Below are positions 41,731-52,176 of a DNA stretch of 64,000 nt, one piece after another; positions within the stretch are counted from its first letter, which is position 1, and each line of letters begins with the position of its first letter. A model generated the notes under the pieces. That model saw nothing but the letters and a program-made list of their open reading frames with translations, ran no database searches and was not told where the DNA came from. The position numbers were made by a program, and so were the translations under genes. The stretch covers positions 1-64,000 of the forward strand of contig CAIVVT010000299.1 in assembly GCA_903909435.1 (NCBI GenBank), read 5' to 3'. This stretch comes from an uncultured Acidobacteriia bacterium (GTDB taxonomy: Bacteria > Acidobacteriota > Terriglobia > Bryobacterales > Bryobacteraceae).

Positions 41731-42735
41731 TTGACGGGCAAGCGAATTCTGGTGACAGGCGGGGCGGGGTTCCTGGGGAGCCACCTGTGCGCCCACCTGC
41801 TCCGGACCGGCTGCGAAGTGGTTTGCCTCGACAATTTCTCGACTGGCTGCGAGCAGAATCTGGCACGCCTGAAGAGCGACAGGAAGTTCGAGATTGTCAG
41901 GCACGACGTCATCGACCCAATCCGGATCCAGGCCGATCAAATCTACAACCTGGCCTGCCCGGCCTCGCCGGTGCATTACCAACTCAATCCGATCGCAACG
42001 ATCGAGGCGAATGTCCTGGGTGCGAGGAACATGCTCCGGCTGGCCGCGCTCACGGGCGCGCGCGTCCTGCAGGCATCCACATCGGAAGTGTACGGCGATC
42101 CGCAGATGCACCCGCAGGTCGAGTCCTACTGGGGCCACGTGAACCCGATCGGTCCGCGCAGCTGCTACGACGAGGGGAAACGCCTGGCCGAGACGCTGAT
42201 GATGGACTACCACCGCCAGCAGGGGGTCGCAGTCCGCATTGTCCGGATCTTCAATACCTACGGGCCCGGGATGGCGGTGGACGACGGGCGCGTGGTCAGC
42301 AACCTGATTCTGCAGGCGTTGCGAAATGAACCGCTGACCCTCTTCGGAGCAGGCTCCCAGACGCGTTCTTTCTGCTACGTTACCGATCTGATCGAAGGCG
42401 TATGGAAACTGATGAATGCGGAGGGAATCGACGGACCTGTGAATCTCGGGAATCCGCACGAGGTGACGATTCGCGAACTGGCCGAGACCATCATCTCGCT
42501 CTGCGGCTCGCGGTCCGCGATCGTGCACCGTCCTCTGCCCCACGACGATCCCGCCCGGCGCAGACCCGATATCACGCTCGCGATGGAGCAGCTGAATTGG
42601 AGGCCGGCCGTGTCACTGACCGAAGGCCTGTTGAAGACGATCAGCTACTTCGACAACCTGCTTTCGTCGCAGCCGATGGGCGAGCATTCGCTGGCGGCTC
42701 AGGGAATTCCGGAACCGCTGGCCCGGGCGGATTGA
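41731..42735 (+). CDS. UDP-glucuronate decarboxylase (UDP-xylose synthase)
   Basis: A 334-residue extended SDR that makes UDP-xylose from UDP-glucuronate. The NAD motif is [12 protein letters not shown] (8-19), the catalytic residues are in [11 protein letters not shown] and [14 protein letters not shown] (YxxxK), and [10 protein letters not shown] and [11 protein letters not shown] follow. These match UXS enzymes closely. The start is TTG at 41731, preceded by GGAGGG. UDP-xylose would serve surface polysaccharides; a convergent aminotransferase lies next to it. Confidence 0.9.
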   Translation: MTGKRILVTGGAGFLGSHLCAHLLRTGCEVVCLDNFSTGCEQNLARLKSDRKFEIVRHDVIDPIRIQADQIYNLACPASPVHYQLNPIATIEANVLGARNMLRLAALTGARVLQASTSEVYGDPQMHPQVESYWGHVNPIGPRSCYDEGKRLAETLMMDYHRQQGVAVRIVRIFNTYGPGMAVDDGRVVSNLILQALRNEPLTLFGAGSQTRSFCYVTDLIEGVWKLMNAEGIDGPVNLGNPHEVTIRELAETIISLCGSRSAIVHRPLPHDDPARRRPDITLAMEQLNWRPAVSLTEGLLKTISYFDNLLSSQPMGEHSLAAQGIPEPLARAD

Positions 42736-42754
42736 AACGCGACGCGATCGCGCG

Positions 42755-44095
42755 TCAGGCTTTCAGGATGGCTGCGGCGTGAGCCTGGATCTTGCGGATT
42801 GCCACAGCGATCTGCTCCATGTCGCCGCGCGATCCGAGCAGCATGTTCTGGGTGAACCAGACGGCCTGGCTGCAGAGCTTGTCGTTTTGCGGACACTGGT
42901 TTTCCTCGTGCCACTGTTTGAGGCGCGCCGCGGGGTACAGCCGCTGGTAGGTACGGGAATCGATCGCCCGCGTGAGAAACTCCTGCGTGTTGAGCGGCGA
43001 GTAACCGCTGGAGGCAGGCACGCCTTCAGCGTTGAGCGCCTGCAGGAATTTCTCGCGCGGCAGCCCGGCGAAGGCCGCAGGATCGTAGCGCAGCATGTAC
43101 AGGTGATAGGCGTTGTTGGTGGCGCCGGCGTACTCGCGCGCGGGTGCGATACCCGGGATCTCTCGCAACATCGACGTCAGGTAGCGGCCGTTTTCGCTGC
43201 GCGTTCGGGTCTGCCCCTTGAGGCGCGTCATCTGCGCCAGCAGCAGTGCGCCCTGGAACTCGGTGAGCCGGAAGTTCGCGCCCGTGCTGGAGTAGCCGAA
43301 GCTGCCAGCGGCCTTTCTGAGCCCGGTCCCGTTGTTGTGAAAGGCGTAAGCGCGCTCGTGCAGGTCTTCGTCGTTGAACAGCACCGCCCCGCCCTCGCCG
43401 GAGTTCAGGTTCTTGCTGGCCTGGAAGCTAAAGCAGCCAGTCGATCCATAGGTCCCCACCTTGCGGCCCTTCCACTCCGCGAGGTGGGCCTGGCAGGCGT
43501 CCTCAATGATCCGTATCCCGTGCCGGGCAGCGACGGCCCCGATGGCGTCAAGATCGCAGACGTTTCCGCCCAGGTGAACCGGCACGATCGCGCGCGTTGC
43601 AGGCGTGACCGCTGCTTCCAGCTTGGCGGCGTCCATCTGGAAAGTCTCCGCGTCGGTGTCCACGAAGACCGGTAGCGCGTAGGAGCGCAGCACTGCATTG
43701 ACCGTGGCGATGAAGGTGTACGGCGGAACGATCACCTCGTCGCCAGGCTCCACGCCGAGCGCGTTCAGCGAGACAATCAATGCCGCGGTGCCGTTGCAGG
43801 TGGCGAGCACCTGCCCCGCGCCAGTCAACTCGGCGAAGGCGGCCTCGAATTTCCTGACGACCTGTCCTTCACTGCGATACCAGTGGCCGCTGCGGAGCAC
43901 TTCCAGGAGCGCTCGCTCTTCGGTCAAGTCGAACTTGGGCCAGGAGTCGAACGAACCACGCTTCGCCCTGGGGCCGCCCAGCAGTGCGGGCAGTTCGCTC
44001 GCGGGCGAGGCCAGGGCGCTCGCCGCGGAATGCAGCGCGAGCCCGGCAGACGGCGCGGCGGCCAGGAAGTTACGGCGAGTCAAATAACCAAACAT
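42755..44095 (-). CDS. Tat-exported DegT/DnrJ/EryC1/StrS-family aminotransferase-like protein
   Basis: A 446-residue PLP-fold protein. It begins with a twin-arginine signal ([22 protein letters not shown]), so it is probably exported folded, with its cofactor. The core has [40 protein letters not shown], and the PLP lysine in [16 protein letters not shown]. Cytoplasmic homologues make amino sugars. An exported one cannot easily use that pathway, so its substrate may be extracellular. GAGGAG precedes the start. It is divergent from a secreted ceramidase-like protein. Confidence 0.85.
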   Translation of the reverse strand: MFGYLTRRNFLAAAPSAGLALHSAASALASPASELPALLGGPRAKRGSFDSWPKFDLTEERALLEVLRSGHWYRSEGQVVRKFEAAFAELTGAGQVLATCNGTAALIVSLNALGVEPGDEVIVPPYTFIATVNAVLRSYALPVFVDTDAETFQMDAAKLEAAVTPATRAIVPVHLGGNVCDLDAIGAVAARHGIRIIEDACQAHLAEWKGRKVGTYGSTGCFSFQASKNLNSGEGGAVLFNDEDLHERAYAFHNNGTGLRKAAGSFGYSSTGANFRLTEFQGALLLAQMTRLKGQTRTRSENGRYLTSMLREIPGIAPAREYAGATNNAYHLYMLRYDPAAFAGLPREKFLQALNAEGVPASSGYSPLNTQEFLTRAIDSRTYQRLYPAARLKQWHEENQCPQNDKLCSQAVWFTQNMLLGSRGDMEQIAVAIRKIQAHAAAILKA

Positions 44096-44539
44096 GGGCG
44101 CTCCTCTTGTTGATTGGCCAGTCGAGAGCATGTACCGCGAATTCTGACAGCTGGTCAGCAGGTCGCTCCCGGAACCGATGCTCCCTCAACCGGGCGAATT
44201 CGAACTGGATCTCTTGCCTGCAGGAAATTCGCGACGGGTTCAGTGGGGCGTCTCCGATCAGGTTCTCAACAGCGCAGCCGCACTGACTCCCCATTGCAAA
44301 ACTCGTCTGTTCCGCTCGCGGAAAACTCCGACCATTATTACGCCAATCACGCGCCCTCAGTGCGGCCGTCGTTTCCCGAGCCCGCATGGCACTCTGGCGG
44401 TCGCTTGTCCCGATGCCCCAGCCTTCCCAGATTGATGAACTGGCGTGAACGAGTTAAACGGGTTCACTCGGGCGGCAATGCGGCAGGCCACTTTCGGTTT
44501 ACTGGGTGGGCGCAAATTGCCGCTAGAATCGACTTGTCT
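44096..44539. other. 444-bp divergent intergenic region
   Basis: This lies between the exported aminotransferase-like gene and the ceramidase-like gene. No RNA gene or real small ORF is seen. The right end carries TAGAAT (44524-44529), 10 nt before the ATG of the ceramidase gene. Confidence 0.4.
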
Positions 44540-45877
44540 ATGAAATCTCTTCCAGCGTGGCTCAAGACTTCAATTCTGTTGGGGGCCCTGTGTCTGCCCG
44601 TCGCGGCGGCGGTGCAGGCCGGAGTGGCCACGCTCGATATCACGCCCAAGGAGTCGGTCTGGCTGGGCGGGTACGCGGCGCGTACCAAGCCGTCGCAGGG
44701 AGTCCGGCAGCGGATCTTCGCCAAAGCACTGGCATTGCGGGACGAGAATGGCACGACGGCGGTCCTCGTGACAGCGGACATCCTGGGGTTCACGCAGGAG
44801 CTTGTCTCCTCCGTTGCAGTGCAAGTGGAAAGCCGATTCCAGGTGCCCAGGCGGCTGCTGTTGTTCAATGCCTCGCACACGCACAGCGCTCCAGTGATTG
44901 GCGCTGCACTCGGCCCGGCCTACCCGCTGACCGGCGCCGACCGGACGGTGATCTCGCGCTACACGGCCTGGCTTGGCGCAGAGCTCGTAGCACTGGTGGG
45001 ACGCTCCATCGGAGACCTGAAGCCCGCGCAGGTCTCGTTCGGCCAGGGCCTGGCCGGTCTGGCCGTGAACCGGCGGCGAGTGGGAAATCCCGAGTATCCA
45101 AACGTGATTGATCCCGATCTGCCCGTGCTGATTGTGCGTGGCGACGGCGGAGCGATTCGCGCAATTGTGTTCGGTTATGCGTGCCACAACACCACGCTCG
45201 ACGACTTGCTGGTCAGCGGCGATTGGGCGGGATACGCGCAGTCCACCATCGAGTCGCAATTCCCAGGCGCTGTGGCTCTGTTCGTCCAGAACTGCGGCGC
45301 GGACGCAAACCCGCTGCCGAGGCGCACCGAGGAACTGGCAATCGCACACGGCCATCTGATCGCGGCGGCAGTGGCCGAAGTGGTCCAGGGCCAGCCGCGG
45401 AAGATCGATGGTCCGATTCAAGCAGCATTCCGCGAAGTCGAACTTCCACTCGAAGCGGCTCCGCCCCGGCAGGAGTGGGAGCGGCGCGCGTCGGCCGGTA
45501 GCGACATGGAGCGGCGATACGCCCGAATGATGCTCCAGCAGTTGGACCGGGATGGGCGGCTGCCCACTTCCCACCCATGGCAGGCGCAGGCGTGGCGGAT
45601 CGGGCCGGACTTCACGTTGCTCGCGCTGGGCGGCGAAGTAGTGGCCGATTACGCGCTCCGCTTCAAGCGCCTGTACGGGTTCCGGAACCTGTGGGTGGCT
45701 GGATACTCGAACGACGTCTTCGCGTATATCCCCTCGCTCCGCGTCTGGCAGGAAGGCGGGTACGAAGGCGATACCTCCATGGTTCCTTACGGATTGCCCG
45801 CGCGATTCCAATCCTCCGTGGAGGATCTCGTTGCCGGGACTGTGGACGAGTTGATGCGCGCGCTGCCTAGCAGGTAG
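44540..45877 (+). CDS. secreted neutral/alkaline non-lysosomal ceramidase-like hydrolase
   Basis: A 445-residue protein with a signal peptide (WLKTSILLGALCLPVAAAV). It has the family motifs GVATLDITPKESVWLGGYA, FNASHTHSAPVIG (metal-binding His), YACHNTTLDDLLVSGDWAGYAQ and QNCGADANP. Neutral ceramidases split ceramide; bacterial members of this wide family are mostly uncharacterised. Later residues KRLYGFRNLWVAGYSNDVFAYIPS also fit. It is divergent from the Tat-exported aminotransferase. No Shine-Dalgarno is visible. Confidence 0.85.
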   Translation: MKSLPAWLKTSILLGALCLPVAAAVQAGVATLDITPKESVWLGGYAARTKPSQGVRQRIFAKALALRDENGTTAVLVTADILGFTQELVSSVAVQVESRFQVPRRLLLFNASHTHSAPVIGAALGPAYPLTGADRTVISRYTAWLGAELVALVGRSIGDLKPAQVSFGQGLAGLAVNRRRVGNPEYPNVIDPDLPVLIVRGDGGAIRAIVFGYACHNTTLDDLLVSGDWAGYAQSTIESQFPGAVALFVQNCGADANPLPRRTEELAIAHGHLIAAAVAEVVQGQPRKIDGPIQAAFREVELPLEAAPPRQEWERRASAGSDMERRYARMMLQQLDRDGRLPTSHPWQAQAWRIGPDFTLLALGGEVVADYALRFKRLYGFRNLWVAGYSNDVFAYIPSLRVWQEGGYEGDTSMVPYGLPARFQSSVEDLVAGTVDELMRALPSR

Positions 45878-46003
45878 TGGCGGGCAGCGGTCGTACTCAA
45901 CGGGCGTCCGGCCCTGGGGACCACGCCGGGCCGGCAGGCGCCCGTGCGATATCGGCGCGAGGCCCGTGCTGATCCCAGGCGAAAGATCCACCGCATTTCT
46001 TGC

Positions 46004-46037
46004 TTGCGTCCCACGGCCGTTAGTGTTACATATTGTA
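46004..46037 (+). promoter_or_regulatory. promoter and operator of the second blaI
   Basis: TTGCGT (46004-46009) and TACATA (46027-46032) form a promoter with a 17-nt spacer. TACA-TAT-TGTA (46027-46037) is a dyad like BlaI/MecI operators (TACA/TGTA) and covers the -10. A TTACA repeat follows at 46041. The start codon is at 46046, so the leader is very short. Confidence 0.6.
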
Positions 46038-46045
46038 GCGTTACA

Positions 46046-46447
46046 ATGCGTAGCGTCAAACAAACCCCTAGCAAACCGCTCAGCCCGCTGGAGCACACAG
46101 TCATGGACCACCTGTGGGCCAACGGTCCGGCCACAGCCGATCAGATTCGCGAGGCGTTGCACAGCACTCACCCACTGAAGGACACAACCGTGCGCACGCT
46201 ACTGCGCCGCCTGGAGGAGAAGGGCTACGCCGGGCACAAGCTGGACGGGCGCACGTTCGTCTACTCCGGACTGGCGCGGCGTGCGAACGTGGCAGTTAAT
46301 GCCGTGCGGCAGATCATCGACCGCTTCTGCGGAGGCTCGGTCGAGGAGCTTGTGCTGGGCCTGGCGGAGCAAAAGGTCCTCAGCCCGGAAGAGCTGCGCG
46401 AACTGGCCGGTAAGATCGAGAACCGCAAGAAGCGAACTTCGAAGTGA
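46046..46447 (+). CDS. BlaI/MecI/CopY family repressor
   Basis: A 133-residue BlaI-type repressor: SPLEHTVMDHLWANGPATADQIREAL and HPLKDTTVRTLLRRLEEKGYAGH form the winged helix, with a C-terminal region ending LSPEELRELAGKIENRKK. It is paired with the M56 protease gene 13 bp downstream and has a dyad operator in its own promoter. It is distinct in sequence from the BlaI at 33829 and uses a different operator (TACA/TGTA rather than TACGAA). Confidence 0.92.
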   Translation: MRSVKQTPSKPLSPLEHTVMDHLWANGPATADQIREALHSTHPLKDTTVRTLLRRLEEKGYAGHKLDGRTFVYSGLARRANVAVNAVRQIIDRFCGGSVEELVLGLAEQKVLSPEELRELAGKIENRKKRTSK

Positions 46448-46460
46448 ACGGAGGAATGTG

Positions 46461-48386
46461 ATGGAACCTGCAACGACATTCTCGTGGCATGAAGCGGCCC
46501 GTTGGGCCTTGGTGTATGCCGGCAGCGCGGCGGTGCGGCTGGTGCCGCTGGCCTTGCTCGCGGCCGGTCTACTGGCAGCCTTCCGGGTGCGCCGCCCGGC
46601 CGTCAGGCATGCCGTCTGGGCCATCGTGTTGGCGGGGCTACTGGCGTTGCCTTTGCTGCAATGGGCGCTGCCGCCGCTGAGCCTCAGATTGTCGCGCTCT
46701 CACGCAGTGCGCCTGTTCACCGCTACGCCCGTATTGGCCCCTGCGCTGTTGCCCCGCGAAGCCCCAAGTTTTCCCGCGCTTGCCCCTGAAGTGCCTAAGG
46801 CCACACGGCGTTTCGATCCAGTCGAGATTGCCGCGATCGTGTGGATCCTGGTGGCACTCGCCGGATTGGGCCGTATGGCTTGCGGTCTTTGGGCTGCCCG
46901 CAAACTGGCCGACGAGGCCTCCACGATTGTCGACGACCGGCTCACGAGAATCCGGGAAGAGAGCGCGGCCGCGCTGGGGATGCCCGCGCCTTACGCTCCG
47001 GTTCTGGAGACTCCGCGCATCAGCGTTCCGCTCGCACTGGGCCACGCGCCGGGTTGCGTGCTGCTGCCGGCGGATTGGCGCAGCTGGGACGATTCGACCC
47101 TGCGCGCCGCGCTGGCCCACGAGATGGCGCACTTGCGCCGTCGCGACTGGAGGGTTCGTCTCTGGTCTCTCGCCGCCCGCTCGATTTTCTGGTTCCATCC
47201 GGTGGTGTGGTGGCTGGAGCAGCACTTGAGCGTACTGGCCGAAACTTGCTGCGACGAAGAGGGTGTGCGCGCCGTTGGCGACCCAGCGCGGTACGCCGGC
47301 GTCCTGCTGGAGTTTGCACGCGTGGCATCTCCGGTACGAGGGCGGATGGTGTTGGCAGACATGTCCATGGCTCGCAGCGGGGTCAGGGGGTCGACCATGA
47401 AACACCGGTTGGATCGAATCCTCCGCGACGAATTGCCGGGACGGGGAATCGTGCGGGCTTCGGCCGTCGCGCTTTCCCTGCTGCTGGCCCTGCCGCTGAT
47501 TTACGCGGCGGCAGCGCTGCAACTCAGCGATACACCGGCACCCGAGAAGCTCCCAATCAGCTCGCACGACGAATTGGTGCCCAGAGAGGCTATGTCCCGC
47601 CGTGCAGAGCCTCAGCCGGTCAGCCTCGACCCGCAGGAGATCAAGCGGTTGGAGGAGTCCCTGTTGACGCAGCCAAAAGACGAGACCATCCGCGGCAGAC
47701 TGATCGCCCATTACTATCTCAATGCCGATGCTGAGAATTACAAACGGCACGTGTTCTGGCTGATCGAAAACTTGCCCGAATCCGAGTTTGCGTGCAGGAA
47801 GTCGATGGGGTTTCAGGACGAGGGACTGATGGTCAGTACTCAGGATGTTGAGCGTGCTCACGCGTTGTGGCAGCGCCAAGCCGCACGGCACAGCGACAGT
47901 GCCCCGATCCTGCTGCACGCAGCGATCTTCTTCGAGTACCAGGATCCCTTCCTCGCGGAGCGATGGCTGCTTCATGCGCGGGAGCTCGAAACCCCGGATG
48001 ATGAGGCCTTTCGTGAATTGGTCTCGATCTATATGCGGGCCGCTTACGGAATCGGCGGCGGTCCCTGGGACGGCCCGGGAACTGCTTTCCCGGCCCACGT
48101 GGCCGAGGCTCTGGAGTCCACCAACGATGCTCGGATTGCCGGCCTGGTAGGACAGTCCATGTCCATGTTTCGCCCAATGGATTGGCCGTCAGAGCTTCCA
48201 AAATCATTCATCGACCAACAACGCAATCGAGGGCGCGTCCAAAGCGACGCCACGAAGGCTTTCGCGGAGAAGTGCCTGAAGCGCGCAGTCGAATTGGACC
48301 CGGCGAACCCACGCTGGCAGGTAACACTCGCCCGACTGCAAGGATTGGATCTCGACAAGCTCTACGCGAATCAGCGCCAGCATTAG
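46461..48386 (+). CDS. M56 membrane metallopeptidase with C-terminal TPR-like region
   Basis: A 641-residue protein. The first 370 residues form a BlaR1-like protease with four membrane helices and the zinc motif HEMAH (220-224), then TCCDEEGVRAVGDP. After the last helix (about 337-358) a periplasmic region of 280 residues carries helical repeats like RHSDSAPILLHAAIFFEYQDPFLAERWLLHA and CLKRAVELDPANPRWQVTLARLQ, resembling TPR. In other bacteria the periplasmic domain senses a ligand. GGAGG precedes the ATG. The signal is unknown. Confidence 0.85.
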   Translation: MEPATTFSWHEAARWALVYAGSAAVRLVPLALLAAGLLAAFRVRRPAVRHAVWAIVLAGLLALPLLQWALPPLSLRLSRSHAVRLFTATPVLAPALLPREAPSFPALAPEVPKATRRFDPVEIAAIVWILVALAGLGRMACGLWAARKLADEASTIVDDRLTRIREESAAALGMPAPYAPVLETPRISVPLALGHAPGCVLLPADWRSWDDSTLRAALAHEMAHLRRRDWRVRLWSLAARSIFWFHPVVWWLEQHLSVLAETCCDEEGVRAVGDPARYAGVLLEFARVASPVRGRMVLADMSMARSGVRGSTMKHRLDRILRDELPGRGIVRASAVALSLLLALPLIYAAAALQLSDTPAPEKLPISSHDELVPREAMSRRAEPQPVSLDPQEIKRLEESLLTQPKDETIRGRLIAHYYLNADAENYKRHVFWLIENLPESEFACRKSMGFQDEGLMVSTQDVERAHALWQRQAARHSDSAPILLHAAIFFEYQDPFLAERWLLHARELETPDDEAFRELVSIYMRAAYGIGGGPWDGPGTAFPAHVAEALESTNDARIAGLVGQSMSMFRPMDWPSELPKSFIDQQRNRGRVQSDATKAFAEKCLKRAVELDPANPRWQVTLARLQGLDLDKLYANQRQH

Positions 48387-48449
48387 GATCGCCCTAGCCC
48401 GTGTCACTGCTCCAGCGAAGAACTTGCCGGATCCGGTCAGCCGATCGTC

Positions 48450-49508
48450 CTACTCCGATTTGAGTGAGGCCATATCAATCGAGAAGCGGTACTTCACGTC
48501 TGACTTGAGCAGCCTCTCGTAGGCCTCGTTGACCTTCTGGATGGGGATGACTTCGACATCGGCGGTGATGTTGTGCGCTCCGCAGAAATCGAGCATCTCC
48601 TGGGTCTCGGCGATGCCGCCGATCAGCGAACCGGAGAGGCTGCGGCGCGCGAACAGCAGTCCGAACGAACTCACGGCCAGCGGCTTTTCCGGAGCGCCGA
48701 CCAGGGTGAGGTTGCCGTCGCGGCGGAGTAGCTGGATGTAGGCGTTGATGTCGTGATCGGCGGAAACGGCGTCGAGGATGAAATCGAAGCTGCCCGCATG
48801 CTTTTGCATTTCGTCGGCATTCCGCGAGACGACGACCTCGTCCGCCCCCAGGCGCAGTGCATCGTCCTTCTTGCTGGGCGAAGTTGTGAAGACAACTACG
48901 TGCGCTCCCAGTGCATGAGCGAATTTGACCCCCATGTGTCCCAGTCCGCCGAGACCCACAACACCGACCTTTTTGCCCTTGGTTACGCCCCAGTGGCGCA
49001 TGGGCGAATAGGTTGTGACTCCGGCGCAGAGCAGCGGCGCGGCTCCGGCCAGATCGAGGTTCGCAGGCACGCGCAGGACGAAGTGCTCGTCCACGACGAT
49101 GCTATCGGAGTAGCCGCCGTAGGTGACGCCGCCCAGGTGCTTGTCGGGGAAGCTGTAGGTGAGGGTCATGTTCGGACAGAATTGCTCGAGGCCGGCCTGG
49201 CACTCGGGACAGGTGCGGTCGGAATCGACCAGGCAGCCGACCGAGGCGAGATCTCCGGGCTTGAACCTGGCGACCGCGGAGCCAACCCGCGTGACGCGGC
49301 CAACGATCTCGTGGCCGGGGACGCAGGGGTAGGCGGTGGGCATCATGCTGTGCCACTCGTCGCGGACCGTGTGGAGGTCGGAGTGGCAGATGCCGCAGAA
49401 CAGGATTTCAATTTGCACGTCGTGTTCGGTTGGATCCCGGCGCGCGATGGTCGTGTGGGCCAGCGGCGATGTCGCGCTGGCAGCGGAGTAAGCCTTCGAG
49501 TTGTACAT
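48450..49508 (-). CDS. zinc alcohol dehydrogenase, YahK/cinnamyl type
   Basis: A 352-residue NADPH-dependent aldehyde reductase. The catalytic zinc motif is CGICHSDLHTVRDEW and GHEIVGRV; the structural zinc cysteines are in DRTCPECQAGLEQFC; the cofactor loop is VGVVGLGGLGHMGVKFA. One odd point: the family usually has four cysteines in the structural site, but here the first appears as Asp (VDSDRTC). It is the third gene of the AKR-cupin-ADH strand facing the AraC regulator, a set resembling the E. coli yqhC-yqhD-dkgA locus. Confidence 0.9.
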   Translation of the reverse strand: MYNSKAYSAASATSPLAHTTIARRDPTEHDVQIEILFCGICHSDLHTVRDEWHSMMPTAYPCVPGHEIVGRVTRVGSAVARFKPGDLASVGCLVDSDRTCPECQAGLEQFCPNMTLTYSFPDKHLGGVTYGGYSDSIVVDEHFVLRVPANLDLAGAAPLLCAGVTTYSPMRHWGVTKGKKVGVVGLGGLGHMGVKFAHALGAHVVVFTTSPSKKDDALRLGADEVVVSRNADEMQKHAGSFDFILDAVSADHDINAYIQLLRRDGNLTLVGAPEKPLAVSSFGLLFARRSLSGSLIGGIAETQEMLDFCGAHNITADVEVIPIQKVNEAYERLLKSDVKYRFSIDMASLKSE

Positions 49509-49544
49509 GAATTAATGCTCCCGTTGATTCCTTTGTTGCCAGCC

Positions 49545-49940
49545 TCAGGCCGTGTACTGTTCGTCGCTCACGTGTTCCAGCCAGTCGGCGGTCTTGCCTT
49601 CCAGATGCTCCTGAATGGCGAAATGCGTCATCGCCGTCGTCGGCGCGGCGCCATGCCAGTGCTTTTCTCCGGGTGGAATCCAGATCACATCACCGGGCCG
49701 GATCTCTTCCACCGGGCCGCCCCAGCGGCATACCCGGCCACAGCCGGCAACTACGATCAGGTTTTGTCCCAGAGGGTGGGTGTGCCAGGCCGTGCGGGCG
49801 CCCGGTTCGAACGTGACACAGGCGCCGACAACGCGTGCCGGTGCTGGTGGGTTGAGCAGGGGGTCAACCCGCACAGTGCCGGTGAAATAGTCCGCCGGCC
49901 CCTTGCCGGATGGTTGTGAGCCAACTCGCTTGATTTCCAT
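49545..49940 (-). CDS. cupin-domain protein
   Basis: A 131-residue cupin. Metal-binding motif 1 is [19 protein letters not shown] and motif 2 is [14 protein letters not shown]. Small cupins of this kind often sit beside carboxymuconolactone or aldo/keto genes and bind Mn or Zn; some are hydroxynitrile lyases. It lies between the AKR and ADH genes of the same strand. The catalytic role is not known. Confidence 0.85.
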   Translation of the reverse strand: MEIKRVGSQPSGKGPADYFTGTVRVDPLLNPPAPARVVGACVTFEPGARTAWHTHPLGQNLIVVAGCGRVCRWGGPVEEIRPGDVIWIPPGEKHWHGAAPTTAMTHFAIQEHLEGKTADWLEHVSDEQYTA

Positions 49941-49965
49941 GTTCTATGTTCCTTCGTGCGACGAC

Positions 49966-51039
<1,074 letters not shown>

Positions 51040-51180
51040 TTAGACTAGAAACGAGCGCACTCGAAGCGGTATCCCGATCCTTCCGATTTATTGCCTATTT
51101 CTCTCGCCGGCTGGCGGAATTGAGCAGCTATCCACGCCAACGGGGATATCCTATGGGTCAAGGAGTGCCAACCCATCAGA

Positions 51181-52140
51181 ATGAACGAACCCGGCTCCAG
51201 TAACTCTCAGTCCCAATTACGGGCACGCCAACTGCGGTCTCAATTGGCTCGCAAGATTGACTCGTTCATGGGCTCGTCGGAGAAGCGCGTAACGGAGATT
51301 CCCGGCTTGATACTCGTCCGGCGAACCGGTCTAGGCTGCCCGGCCTGCACCACCTATGAACCGAGTGTCGCCGTCATCGCGCAGGGGCGCAAGCGCGTCG
51401 AACTCGGCAGAACCACTTTCATCTACGACGAATCGCACTTCCTGCTGACCTCGGTCGATCTGCCGATCGTCAGCCAGGTGATCGAAGCGAGTGAAGAGGC
51501 GCCCTTCCTGGCTTTGGCGCTCAAGCTGGAGATGCCCGTGGTCCGTGAACTGCTCAGCCGGGAAGAGATTCCGGTGCCTGAAGCCCCGCCGGACAGCCCG
51601 GCGATGGCAACCGGTGAGACTACCGTGGAATTGCTTGATGCCTGCTGCCGGCTTGTGGATCTGCTGGGCACGCCGCAGGATATTCCCTTTCTCAGCGGCC
51701 TGATTCAACGCGAGATCATTTACCGGATCCTGCGCGGAGCGGAGGGTGCGCGGCTTCAGGCAATCGCCACGCTGGGAGATCAAAGCCACCGGACGGCGAA
51801 GGTGATCGCGTGGGTCAGGACGAACTACGCCAAGCCGCTGCGGGTGGAGGATCTCGCGCAAATAGCGGGCATGGGCGTGTCCACGCTGCACCACCATTTC
51901 CGGGCGTTGACCGCCATGAGCCCGCTGCAATATCAGAAACAGCTCCGGCTGCAAACGGCGCGCGGACGCATGCTGACGGACGGACTGGATGCGGCGAGTG
52001 CGGCGTACGAAGTCGGGTACGAAAGCGCCAGCCAGTTCAACCGCGAATACAGCCGGTTCTTCGGACAACCGCCGATGCGCGATATTCGCACGCTGCGCTC
52101 TCCGGGCGCCTCGCTGCTGGAGTCCGTGAGTAACGGATAA
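51181..52140 (+). CDS. AraC family regulator, YqhC-like
   Basis: A 319-residue regulator. The N-terminal domain (TEIPGLILVRRTGLGCPACTTYEPSVAVIAQG) is the AraC-N type of YqhC. The C-terminal HTH pair starts at about residue 216 (VEDLAQIAGMGVSTLHHHFRALTAMSPLQYQKQLRLQ). In E. coli YqhC activates an alcohol dehydrogenase and an aldo/keto reductase in response to aldehydes; the same enzyme types are divergent here. AGGAG lies 14 nt before the ATG. Confidence 0.88.
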   Translation: MNEPGSSNSQSQLRARQLRSQLARKIDSFMGSSEKRVTEIPGLILVRRTGLGCPACTTYEPSVAVIAQGRKRVELGRTTFIYDESHFLLTSVDLPIVSQVIEASEEAPFLALALKLEMPVVRELLSREEIPVPEAPPDSPAMATGETTVELLDACCRLVDLLGTPQDIPFLSGLIQREIIYRILRGAEGARLQAIATLGDQSHRTAKVIAWVRTNYAKPLRVEDLAQIAGMGVSTLHHHFRALTAMSPLQYQKQLRLQTARGRMLTDGLDAASAAYEVGYESASQFNREYSRFFGQPPMRDIRTLRSPGASLLESVSNG

Positions 52141-52176
52141 TCAGCCGCGACACGTGCCTGACGCCTTCTGATTGCC

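Noticed and set aside
44570-46171. 533-codon open frame opposite the ceramidase-like gene
   Set aside because: No recognisable domain; it covers a clear real gene and the blaI promoter.
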